Below, one piece after another: positions 10,445-22,023 of a DNA stretch of 64,000 nucleotides. This DNA is from Malurus cyaneus samueli (taxonomy: Eukaryota; Chordata; Aves; Passeriformes; Maluridae). The notes under the pieces were generated by a model. It had not been told where the DNA came from. It worked only from the letters and a program-made list of their open reading frames with translations, and did not search any database. The translations under genes were made by a program, and so were the position numbers. Location: the NCBI GenBank assembly GCA_009741485.1, contig CM019216.1:48431201-48495200 (forward strand). Direction: 5' to 3'. Positions within the stretch are counted from its first letter, which is position 1. Every line of letters starts with the position of its first letter.

Positions 10445-11881
10445 TTCTCACACAGCAGCACAATCACAGCCCTCACGGTTGCTCATGCCAACCAGTCCCA
10501 CTCCTTCTCTCGTGTTTCCCTCTGTGATTGAATCCTTCCTAGCAGGGCACGCATTTAACCCCCTAATTAGGTCTCACAAAGAAAATTACTCTAGTGGGCT
10601 TCTTGGCATGGCTCAAGCACTTTGTGTGCCACAGCTTGAGCCATTAGGTTTGGAAAAAGGCAGGAAATCCCAGTGTACCAATTTGCAGGGGCCAGAAACA
10701 CTGCTCACTGGGAATATATAAACTTGGAATTGTACCTGCAACGCAATTCAACTGAAGCAGGGGAAGCTGTTCAGAAACTTCAAGGGGTGTTTGTGAGTCC
10801 CTGCAAATGAGAAGAAAACTAAGTGTCTCAATGTCAGAAGTCTTCAAGGTCTTTACCTTCCCAAAAGTCCAAAGGCTTGCACTGAGGAGAAGAGAGAGCA
10901 GCTGAAGGTAGCATTTTCAGAGATGAGCCTACCATTGCAACTAGGGATGTTTGCATCTGTACAAGGCATTTTAGAAATGTGGGAGTTCTACTTCACCAGG
11001 AGTGAACATGAGGCAATGACAATCAACCTTCACATTCTTCACTAGAAGAAACAGCAGGGGGAAAAGTTAGTAGGTAGATGTTTTTTGACAAATCATATTC
11101 AGGTCAGCTGACAACACTGTCTGTAGCCAAAGGACTGTGGGTCCTGCCTGTCCTCTTGAGGAGCCTCCTTCAACCCCTGAATTCTCTGTAGAGAGCAATT
11201 TGGTGCAGAGATCCATCTTAATTGTCTTCTTCCTCCAGTCAGCGAGAAGCAGTGATATCTATGTTGTGAAGACACTGTATAGGTGGAGAGCATGCTGTGA
11301 AAGTGCTGGAAGTTGGGGGCAAGCACAAGGAACCTTTACATTCCCTGTATTGATATTCAAGGCAAGCATGTCACACTATGACAAGGCAATATCCAGTATA
11401 GTTTCTTCTTTGGAGTAGTTGCCAAACTCAGCTCTGTCCAGTAGCATTCGCTGAAAGCTTGGTTGAATTGAGAAGAAAGACTCTTCAGATGTGAAAGACG
11501 AATCAAGTGGGCCCTAAGGGCCTTGACTATGGTACCTTTCGCAAATAATTTGTATCTCTGTGATTTTAATGAAAATCTCATTAAAAGGTCCTCAGGGAGG
11601 ACAAACCAGCAAAACTCTAATTTGCAGCTGCCCAAACACACTTGGCCAGAGAATCATGTGGTAGATGCCTGCTTGTAAGTTGCAATAGGCCAAATCCTTC
11701 AGCTTCTACCTTTGATTAATTTCATGACAGTTTTCCAGAGTTAAAAATGAACTAGAATTTTAATATATGGTCAATATAATTAGCACCCTGCCATTATTTG
11801 GGGGTGTGTCCATTAATGACTAAATAGATCATGAGCTGCGTGTGTTCACAAGTTTGTGTTCTTTCCAGTGAACAGCTGCAG
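10445..11881. other. Unassigned sequence outside arm 2, up to the gap
   Basis: This is single-copy in the window. Overlapping open frames at 11137-11418 (+) and 11099-11326 (-) show no recognisable domain or good splice pairing. If the inverted repeat continues beyond the left window edge, part of this interval would be its partner. Confidence 0.5.
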
Positions 11882-11906
11882 NNNNNNNNNNNNNNNNNNN
11901 NNNNNN
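11882..11906. other. Assembly gap (25 N)
   Basis: Exactly 25 undetermined bases. A round fixed size indicates a placeholder, not a measured distance. It lies 1.4 kb beyond arm 2 and 114 bp before the second copy of the 78-bp direct repeat, so the order of sequence across it is not assured. Confidence 0.98.
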
Positions 11907-12000
11907 AGAAACACAGATTCTGTAATTTCACGCTCTCCTGGTGCACTGGACTCCCATCACATCAGGATCCCAGCATAAGCCAAGAGCCATTACATATATG

Positions 12001-12097
12001 TGGCTGTGTGTGGCTGTGTGTTTCATCCTCCAAAAGGCTGTTACTGGCAGAGAATAGCATGATGTACAAGAACTCCATTTCTCTCTCTGTTTTTTTT
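12001..12097 (+). repeat. Tandem 10-mer and 78-bp direct repeat, copy 2
   Basis: Two copies of TGGCTGTGTG (12001-12020) run into the second copy of the 78-bp repeat (12020-12097). The latter matches 4091-4168 closely, then diverges at AACAGTGAATAAG, where copy 1 has the collagen acceptor. Confidence 0.85.
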
Positions 12098-14300
12098 AAC
12101 AGTGAATAAGTGTTACTGAATAACATACAACACTGATTAAGTTAAATTTCATCCTGGTTGATGGCTATGCTAGGACCAATCTCTCCTAAATTTCCTGGGA
12201 ACCATTTGCTCCTTAGTCCAAAGATTATAGGTAGGTTCTGCATCCAAAGAATGAAGAGTTTGGAACAGAAAGCACCTGTTTTCACCAAGAATCATTGTAT
12301 TACCGTCATGGAACTGATGTTGAGAAAGGTTATTTCTGTGCTACTACAAGTTGAAACAACAAGGAAAGTGGGCTAAAAGACTCTCCTTGTGAAAAGAGAG
12401 CTGTATGCGCCTGGAGCTCACCTTCTGCTTATCTGGCTCCTTGACCCCTGCCTGCACCATTTGATCCGCATGCCTACGACTGCTGGAGATTTATCTCTCA
12501 CAGAAGGAATTTGCCTGTGCCTCATGCACCCATCTTGCAGTCCACTTACAAAGTGGATTATGGGACTAACACTTCAGCGCTTCCAAGTGGGAAACCTGAG
12601 AGCAGGTCATGGTCTCCATCACAGGCGAGGTGTAACAGAGTCAAGTGGGAGGTCAAGCAGAGCTCAGTGGGTGAGGCTCAGCATTTTTCATGACTCCTTC
12701 CAGCCACAGAGGCTCTAAGTATTACCAGTGTAAAGGGATCACCAAAGCATATTTGATAGCTAAATGATGACTTATTTCATTGAATGTAAGTAATTTTTTC
12801 TTCCTGCTCTCCTTCCCAAACTTGATCTTTCCAAAATAATTTTAGACAGGTAATGGAATACAACTTTATGTTGATTTGCCTTCTAACCCTGATTGCAGGA
12901 TAGCATAAATATTTTTCTGGCACTGACTGCCAGGTCTAGTTCCAAGACCCAAAAGCTGGTGAGAAAAACTGGAGAAGGAAAAAGTACCTCCATCCTGAAG
13001 GGGTCCAAGAGTGCTTTCAGTAGCCAGGTGAGATGTTTAGTCTCCCAGTGAAGGTACAGGAAGATGTCTGGATCTGATGAAGATTTATGACCCAGAGGTT
13101 AAAAGGCTCTTCCGTGTCATCTCCCAAGTACATTAGGAACCCTAAACACATTGTTCACCTTCCCAGTGCGTCCTGCAGCCAGCAAGACTGCTCAGACTAG
13201 GGAAACCAGGAAGAAAAGCCTTCTCCAAAAACTGTGCCAAATTGCAGAAAAGGATGGAAGGGACTTACTAAAAAATTATAAGTTGTTTGAGAAGAGACTT
13301 GTCTTCCATCCTAAGAGGAAATACATTGTATTTTGGTCCAAAGTTATTTCCCCTTCTACCTCTCCCATACTGGTTTATTAGTAATTCTCCATATATTCGA
13401 TATGTGGCAGTCCCAACTGGTGTTTAAGATGCATTTATTTTTCAGCACTCTTTTGTTGTGCTTAAATATATGGATTCTTCCCACTGCCCAACTACCCATT
13501 TCACCATTATTCTAAGGGAAAACTCAGAGTTTACTCTGGTTATGACCTTCTGGGCTTTTTATGAAGCATGGTATTTCTTGAGGCTTGTGCTGGAGCAGTT
13601 GTGCCTTCCAGCCTCTTGGCTAACTGGCAGTCAGCAAACAACATTACTTAAAAATGGAGGGCTTTCGTGAGGAATTTCTCTAGCAACTTCTTGAGTTGTA
13701 AACTGCTGCAAGGGAGAGAGGAGCAGGCAGAGGCAGGAGGCTGCGAGCACTGCGAGCAAGCATTCCGTTTCGCCTGGTGACACATGGCCTTCTAAATTAG
13801 AGGGCTCTGAATAAAATAAAAAATATCAAAGCCATGTGTCTGCTTGTGGGTGCCACATTCTTTAGGATCACAGTGGCCGTCCTTCTGCACGAATGTCACA
13901 GAAACAGCTCAGTTTCATCCCACTTGAATGATGTGGCAATATTGTGAAACAGGGTGGAAAAGCGTCCCGAAAACCGTCAAGTAAAGAAACCGCTGGAGAG
14001 CTGGAAAGCGGCTGTGGAGACCTGAGTGCTGTCACTTTAAAAGGATGATCGGCCTCTGTGCCTTTGAAATCATTTATCACAGAAGCCGTAACATCTGCCA
14101 CCATCTTGGACTCATTCGAGAAGTGCGTCTCAGTAGCCATTTTAAATATGTTTGTTTTCAATTCAAAACACATAATTAAGTACAGGCTTGGGTAGAATAT
14201 ATGCCTTGAGCTGCTTTCTCTCACCCTGGTTCAGAGCATGGCTTTTTCACAGCTATGTGCTTTGAATTGAAAGCTCTTTTTTTTTTTTAGGGTGTTCTTT
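12098..14300. other. Non-coding stretch
   Basis: AT-leaning sequence without recognised repeats. The largest open frame, 12389-12718 (+, 109 codons), has no domain and no good splice sites. A GTAAGT at about 12787 has an upstream acceptor (CTCCTTCCAG, about 12702), but all frames between carry stops. Confidence 0.5.
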
Positions 14301-14312
14301 TTTTTCCTGCAG

Positions 14313-14372
14313 GGCCTGTTGTTTCTCAAGAATCAATTGAACATAAGGCTTCAGATTTAAAGGAGCCCATCT
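14313..14372 (+). CDS. Low-confidence terminal exon candidate
   Basis: A very long pyrimidine tract ends in CCTGCAG at 14312. One frame (entered two bases into a codon) reads PVVSQESIEHKASDLKEPI and then TGA. The composition is protein-like, but a 19-codon frame is easily open by chance. No polyadenylation pairing or upstream partner is identified. Confidence 0.15.
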
Positions 14373-14399
14373 GATAGGAATGTGAGCATCCTGAGGCCA

Positions 14400-16840
14400 G
14401 AGGGGCTGCCCAGCCTCCCTGGGACACGGAGCAGCTCCTTCCTCCAGCATGGAGGGAGCTCAGCCCTCACAAACTGCAGCTGAAGCCTTGCTGTCAGAAG
14501 ATCGAGCCATGCCTTGTGTTCAACTTATCCATATCCCACTTCTCAGACAAGAGACACTCAGATGATTTGTTGTCATGGAAGGAATGAGCGACCTTGTTAC
14601 AAGTCTCCAGAGAGGCTACCTTTAGGTAGTTATGTCCTTTACATGCTGTCCTTAGTAAACTATTCACATCCTTTTTCCAAACTTTCCAGAAGGTACTTCA
14701 GAGGGACAGCGTGAAGACAGTTCTTGGCTGTTTACATTGCCTTCAGTTCAGCTGACTTTTATCACCATCACTGACACGTTGCAAACAAGTCTGGGGAACA
14801 GACGAGCAAATGCTCGGGAATGAGCCACTCCAGACCAGCAGGGGATGGGCTGGACCTGCAGTTCGAACATTATCTCCAAAAGAGACAGGAGGAAAAGAAG
14901 GTCACTAATACAGGAATGAGGCTGAAGAATCGGTAGCACAATTCTCTGACCACTCTCCCAAAGAAGATGAGTGTTTTTGTGTGAGGCTGCGACAAACCCA
15001 TCTATCTGAAAATTCAAGTCACACAGGTTTTCTGAATGATCAAGGCACTCAGATAGTGGGGTGTGTGTTGGTGCACCATGTGCTTTCCTCAAGTCAGGCA
15101 GGAAAAGAGAATAGGTGGATACTTGGGGATGCTTAATAGGAACCTGCTCCCCACCCCTCCGGGTACTGTGGCTCCTGTGCTGAGGGAAATCAGGTCTACA
15201 CATGGTCCAGCATGCTTTAACCACCAAATTTCAAGCTGAGACGGTTTCTGAATGATGGGTGAGCTGGGGCTTTGCAATGTGTCAAAGTGAGCAGGTATTT
15301 GCAGCTCACGCTAATGAAATACAGGAGTAGATTATCTCAGGTTTCAATGGCTCCATGCTTTTAAACATGACACCTTAATTTTAAAACACAGTGTTTATGG
15401 CAGTTTTTCTTTCCTGAAAGTGCCTGTCAAAACATGAATGCAGAACTGTGCAAAGAGAAAAGATCCTGTCATATATCTGCAGTAAAATGAAGAAGCATAA
15501 AGTTTTTGCATAATTTATGCTCCAGGTTTCTATAGAAGATACCTACAAGTATGTTCCTCTGTTGATGAAATATATTCATTATCCAGTGTTTCCACTGAAA
15601 GAGAAAAAAATGGGGGGGAAAGGGGAAAACTAATGAGAATATTACTAATGATAAGGTCCCTGCAAGAGACAACCTCTGCCTGTGGTCACAGTCTTGCACA
15701 AAGGAGATGGGATGCATCTGTCTTGAAAGTAAAAGTATCTGCTTGGTATGCGTGCTCCTAGTGCGTGCTTGGAAATAGCTTGTAAATCTGGTGTGGGGAA
15801 ACTGAGAGCAGAAAAAGCAAGATACCTGCTGCTACTTGAGCTAGCGCTTCCGAAACATGAAGCCAAAGCATGCTTTTAATTTTCTGCTACACCCATCTTT
15901 TTGAAGTGCCTCATAGCCATACAAGGGGAGAGTGTTGTTACTGCTTTCAAGGAGGAGGGGATTTGCTTTCTCTTTTTTTACAAATCTGTTTCTCATGGGC
16001 TTTCTCCTTTGGGCATGCATTCCAGCATTACATATGAGTGCTGAAATTACAGGGGTGAGAATCCAGCCAGGAATGAGTAACATGCAGCCATACGCACGAA
16101 ACAGAAAACATCCTCTTTGACTAGGTGATAATTAGAAAGACTGCCACATTGCTGTGTACACAAACAAAGCACATCCCCTTTGGGAATGTATTTTCATTTC
16201 TCTGATGTGAAGTTTTTTGTTTTTTTTTTTTGGGAGGACAGTGTTTCAACTGCTCACTGACCGTACTTTTAACTGTTTGCTCCAGGCATATGACCACTAT
16301 GTAATGGGTCGAGCTGGTGTGTTGAAGAACAGAACTAGTGTCTGATTAGAAAAGGTTGATGACTTATCAGCACTCCATATTACGAGACCAAAGTCAATTA
16401 AAGGTGCCTTGGAAATAGGCAACTGTGTCCTTATCTTTGGCAGAAACACACAGACACACAGATAACCCCATAGCCACAGCTGAGGACCACAGCTGAGCCA
16501 GCTATGAGCAGCTAACTTTTTCTTCCTCTAAAAGGCTCATCTTCTCCTGCTTCCCTTGTATCCATCCAGAATGCAGGGGCTTTCCTCCAGATCTGACCCA
16601 TCCTCTGCACTTCCTCACCATGGTCTGACTATAACTCCATCAGCCTAGAATGACCTTCCCAACAAAACCCTATCTCCCCATGCAGGCTATAAAGGAATAA
16701 TTTACGAGTAGTTGGCAGATGCAAATATGAACTTTTCAGATGAAAGATATGACAGGCTGAGACAGTACGCTGTTGGATATCTTGCAGTGGCACATCCCTG
16801 AAGTCTTTTAGGGAAAGGAAGGAATAGATTTTATCTGAAA
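14400..16840. other. Non-coding stretch
   Basis: I see no repeats or domains. A 159-codon frame on the - strand (14748-15227) has no recognisable motif and no codon structure to support it, so it is treated as chance. Confidence 0.5.
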
Positions 16841-17029
16841 AAGGAGGGAGGGAGGGAGGGAGGGAGGGAGGGGGGAGGGAGGGAGGAGGGAGGGAGGGAG
16901 AGGGAGGGAGGGAGGAGGAGAGGAGGGAAGGAAGGAAGGAAGGAAGAAGGAAGGAAGGAAGGAAGGAAGGAAGGAAGGAAGGAAGGAAGGAAGGAAGGAA
17001 GGAAGGAAGGAAGGAAGGAAGGAAGGAGA
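16841..17029 (+). repeat. GGGA/GGAA tetranucleotide microsatellite
   Basis: About 85 bp of GGGA-type repeats with GGA interruptions are followed by about 100 bp of nearly pure GGAA. All purines lie on the + strand. The - strand therefore has a long open frame of Phe-Leu-Pro-Ser repeats (within 16629-17201), which is an artefact of the repeat. GGAA is the core of ETS-family binding sites, and long GGAA tracts can recruit ETS proteins in other vertebrates; there is no evidence here that it does. Confidence 0.97.
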
Positions 17030-18542
17030 AAATACTATTTTTTATAATATCCTTCCTGTGTGCATTGTCTGCCTGAAGAGTTGTAATCACATTCAGAAGC
17101 AACTTCTCTTGCCAGGGTGCCTCACGGGAAGGCTGATGGTGTTCACCCTCTCCAGCTAAGCTTGGCTCCTGTTCTGGTCTACATGGAGGCAAAAATAACA
17201 CAACAACACTTCAAGTGCCAGGGAAATCATATGTAAATTAAGCTAAGAGTCATGTGAAAATAGTTTCAGTTCTTTCTGGTGGGTAATTATTTCAAGTTCT
17301 GTGTGATCTCCAGGAAAAAGGAGCCATGTGCATTCAAAGCGTACTTCATTAGCTGGCGTACAAAGGTTCATACAGTAATAAGGATATTAAGGTCAAGCTG
17401 AAACTTGATTCAGGTTTTGTGCTTTTGTTAAAATTTACTAGACATTCTGCCTTGCATTCTAAAAAAAAAAAAGGACACAACCTCATAAAAGTTAACAAGT
17501 CTTCTTAAGTCTGTTATTATCAGCAAGGGAAGAAACGGCAAGATATTATTTGTTTTCAAAGCAGAACACTTTCAATATTTGGGTGTGATTTTGCATTCAA
17601 CCAAGGCAAAAATAAAAGATCATTTGATGAAAAGGTTCAGCAGAATTTAAATGCAAATTGTGTAAGAGAGGAAAATGTGTTCTGCCTTCCATGTACAGTG
17701 GTAGCAGCAGGCCAATACTGATGCATTTAAATGTTCCACAGTAGCAGTTTTAAGTGATAGAGAATCCAAGGGCTTGCTAAATTAAAAAAAAAAAAATCAA
17801 CAAAATAGAGACAAAGCTGTGTCACTGCGTTGAAATTCCTTTGACAGATGCAAAGGTCTCGATGACAGTTATTTTCCAGGTCTGCAGCTCAGCTATCCTG
17901 CCCCTGAATGGTTTCCCACATGGAGTGTTTGAAGAAGCGGTCGACGTGTGACTGATCTCCAAGGCTCACCGCCTGGTCTTCTGTAAGGGTGGGGCAGGGG
18001 CAGAAGGAAAGGTGTTGCTGATAAGGGATTCTGAACTGAATGTTGTCACATTCTGGAGATGATTAGATGCCCTTGCTGTGACTTATTACACAACCTGAAA
18101 GTGGGAGGGGAAAACCTGGGGTGAAATGCAGCCACAAGAGGGGGAGATGCAGAAACCGGGAGAGAAATCGTTGTTTATGCCTAAAACGGGCCAGACATCA
18201 GAGCTTTCTCTGTGCTGTGGGATAGATGAGATGCTGCAGTAAATTTCCCCCCACATCAGACCTACTGTGATTTGCATTTATACCTTCACAAACTCCTGTT
18301 TATAGAAAAAAACCACACGTCTTTAACAATTATAAGGACAATTATAAAGGCCAATTTTGATCAATCTGTGTTATTTCAGATGTTGATTTTCCCTTGCACA
18401 CTTGAATGAGTTAAAGCTTTGAAGCCTCATGTGTGTAATAAAACTAAGAGAATTAAAATCAGAATGCTCTCTAAACTTCCAGGAAATGTTTGTATTTTTG
18501 CTTATAAGAAAATTTATTGATTCAGATATTTCACATTCCTAT

Positions 18543-18560
18543 TATTAGCCATGGCTAATA
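18543..18560. promoter_or_regulatory. 18-bp palindrome with paired TAAT cores
   Basis: TATTAGCCATGGCTAATA is a perfect palindrome. A further TTAATTAGTAACT follows within 30 bp. Clustered TAAT/ATTA cores are typical homeodomain target sequence. Conservation cannot be judged from this window. Confidence 0.25.
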
Positions 18561-21500
18561 TTAAATAATGGTTAATTAGTAACTAAATCATCCTCCATTT
18601 TTTCACAAAAAGTTTTTATCAAATGTCAAGAACCAGATGCAAGGATTTCAGGATTTAATATGCTACCATTACGCATTCTTAGGTATGCATTATATATACA
18701 TATGCATTATTGCATGTGTTGATACAACAAGTTGGTGTGCAAGTGCAAGGGAAAGTGCAAATTTTCCCAGTGCTAGGGAAAAACTGACAATCTCCTTCTT
18801 AACATTTCTCTCCAGTCTCAATATGTATCACACATAGCCTGGGTTTGTTCCATTTCTGGATGCCATGGTGGCTACTAATTATTCCCCAGTTTATAATTTA
18901 ATTGTTGAAATCCTGACTGAGGATGTCAGCTAAGATGTAATGCAGAAACACTGGTCACCAACACTTACCCCAGATGTCCAAGGATTCCTAAGAAGCTTTT
19001 CAGAGTATGAGGGAGGATTTGGTCTAACCTTCATTTTAAGTCCTGTTGATACCTATCTGCTCAGGTTCCCCATGCTCAGAATGGGTCTGATACAACACAA
19101 GTCTGCTCTGACTGGTGAGACATCTGGCTGCCCCTGAAGTTGAAGGATAACCTGAAGAACAGCCCAGGGTCAGAAGGACCTTGGGGACACCAGCTGAGCA
19201 GGGGCAGCAGCTCTGCTGTGACAGTCTCAGCATCCTGTTGTCTTTTCCTAAAGTGGCTGAATAGCCATTTTAAAGGGTGGCTTTATCAGGCCTGCAGTTA
19301 CCTAAGTAATGTCCTGCAGTGATTATAATCAACAGAATAAGATCCACAGTCTGGGAAAGATTAAAGTATAGGCTGTCCCTTTTACCTCACTTTTGTAGCT
19401 GAAGAGGAACTGTGACGAGACTGAGGTTTTACCACAATGTAAATTATTGGATTGGGTGTCCCAAAAAATGCATGTCTGGAGGCAGCCAGGTGGTGAGCAC
19501 CACTTTGCAAGCAGCTGCAGGAGTGCTCTGTGGAGCTGAGATCAGCAGGAATTTGGGTTGGGAGTGTGGCTGTGACAAAGAGGATCTCTGGCTCAAAGTG
19601 TCCCATCCCTCTGCCACATATTGTGACTCACTGTGTCAAGGAAGGGGTCGTAGGAAGAAAAAGGGCACCAAAGGGACAAAGAGAAAAATAAATCCTTTCC
19701 TCTTGCTTCCTATCTCCCCAAATTCTATACCTTAGCAGTTTGAGAAATGTGTATTTTTTATCTCCTTCCTCAAGTCTGTGGAATTTTAAAGGCTATCCAT
19801 GCACGACCTCCACACCTTCTTTTACTCTCCTATTCCCCTTCATCACAAACATTTGCTCTCAAATAACTCTGGGTAAATTTGTATTGCAGGCACTGGCAGA
19901 TGAGGACAGCTGCCTTCAGCAGACCCTCATTTCGCACCATTCTGCCCCTCACCAGGTCTTCAACCCCTGCCTGACCCCATCTCTTTACTGACAGCCTCGT
20001 AGGGGTCTGAGCAGCTCATCCCTGACTTTGGGCCAAAATACATCAGGGACACAATGAAGGGTGCTGCCTTTTGTGCATTTTTTGTTCCACCCATAAGCAG
20101 GAAACTTTACAATATAATGTTGCAGAACAGATCCTTAGTTTGCAAACTCCTGCCACATGTTCATAGAGTGTCTGCAGACCAGGAGGTCCAGCCCATAATA
20201 ACAACCATACCAAATCCTGCATGGATTTTTTAAAATACGTCTGCATGCAGAATGAGAGCATTGGACCTGCAGAAAATATTATTGCTTCAAAAGATGAGTT
20301 GGGCAGTTTGCTTAGATCTTTGTGTGAAGAGCAGAGTGGAGACCCTGTCCAGATGTCAGGAGGGCCTGGCTGAAGTCTGAGCTCAACAAGAAGCAAAGAA
20401 GGACACAGCAACATGTGACAGCAGGGTGCTGCAAAAGCTGTGCTCATGAATGCACACCAAGAGGGGTTTACCCTTTCTCACAGCTGCCAGCTCATTTAGG
20501 TATATGGCATCATCCTGCTTTATTAAATCAAGGTTTTGATCTTGCTTTTGCCAGGAAGCTATCTCAGCTCTGTTTTTTCCCTCAGATGCACTCTTCAGTT
20601 GTCCTTCTGGTTACTTGTCATGGTCTCATTCCCACAGTCACTCCATTTAGCATGGAAGCTTCAATCCCATTTTACAGGTGTGAATGTGAGGCACAGAGTG
20701 TGCTGAGAAGACAGCACCATGCGAGGAGTTTTCTTCTGTTTTACCAGCTCTCTTCACTCTGTCAGTATGCTCTTCCTAAAAGCAAGAGGGGATGCTAGAC
20801 TTCAGAGGCAGTGGGCTCAGGAGGGAGCAAGTAAAGAGGAGAAAAAAGGGAATCTCTGGAACTGATGGAATGCTGATTGCTTGCCATGCTTTTCTGTATT
20901 TTTATTTTATCTTTGTGATATCTGTAACTTTTATTTAGAGGGAGCTACTGAAGGTCCCAGTCCAGGCTGTCAGAAAGTGGTGGACAAGAGTGCATGATAA
21001 TCTCTACAGGGGCAAAAAAACCCAGAAGGTCACTGGTGAAATCACCCCAAGTGAACACATATGGTCCACTCCATATCCCCCACAACTCGCACCATAAATG
21101 AGCACAAGAGAAATTTTCCCTCACACATCCCTTCAGCAGAGGTGGTGGACAGGGTCAGGAGGGGCTCATTTGCCTCTCTCTGTCTCTTGCAGCTTTCCTC
21201 TCCCTTTTCATGCAACTTGGCACACCTTGCTAAGGGGTTAGAGCCTGCTCTGCCTTGCAGCTGCTGGTTCAGCCCTCACTTTTGGGGTCACATTAGCCTG
21301 GTCTACCGATGGATTTTCCTCCAGTAGGGAGTAGTTTTACTGCCAGTCTAGCGAAAGGTGTATACAGTGAGAGTGTCAGCAGCTCCTCTGAATGCTGCTG
21401 AAAGGTGAGCTACATGGCCCCAAGGATGCCAGTGCTGGGGAGGAGCTGGGAGAGATGAAAGAAAGATGAAGTGGGAGGGAAGATTTGCTGTTTCTGAGGA

Positions 21501-21968
21501 AGCTAGGACTTCACTCAAATTCAGGTTTTTGCATCCCTGACCCCAAGGTGACCTGCTGACCTCTCCTCCCTGCCTGGCTCCAGCCCAGCTGTTTCTCCTG
21601 AAGGAAAAAGGCCAGACTCACCTCCTGCACTCTGCTTGACAGCGTGTCCAGGCAGACTGCTTCCTGCCAGAGTAAACACAATTACAGAGCATCATGCACG
21701 GGGTTTGGGCCACCTAATACCAAAGAGGCCAACAGGAGAGGCTCCCCAGAAAGCCCCAAAGTGACAGTGCCATCACAACAAGTAAATAACTGCACATGTG
21801 CTACTCTTCTTAGTTTGTTGATTGCATAGGTAAGAATTGCTGGATGTTGCTTGCTCTCTGCATGTATGCAAAAAACTGTAAAATAAAGGTCTGAAACAAC
21901 CCATGGGGTCATGCATCCAGCTTGCAAAAGATATTCACGAATCACTTTCCTAGCCAAAAGCTCCCAAT

Positions 21969-22023
21969 AAAAAAAAAATAATTTAAAAAAAACCAAAAAA
22001 ACAAAAAACAAACCAAAAAAAAA
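21969..22023 (+). repeat. A-rich low-complexity tract
   Basis: About 55 bp of A runs interrupted by T and CC, of the kind left by unstable A tracts. Confidence 0.9.

Noticed and set aside
16629..17201. 190-codon frame on the - strand with Phe-Leu-Pro-Ser repeats
   Set aside because: It is the translation of the GGAA/GGGA microsatellite; no start context or conserved flanks.
20165..20200. AGPPGLQ on the - strand, possible collagen exon
   Set aside because: Only two Gly-X-Y triplets, with no acceptor or donor at the edges.
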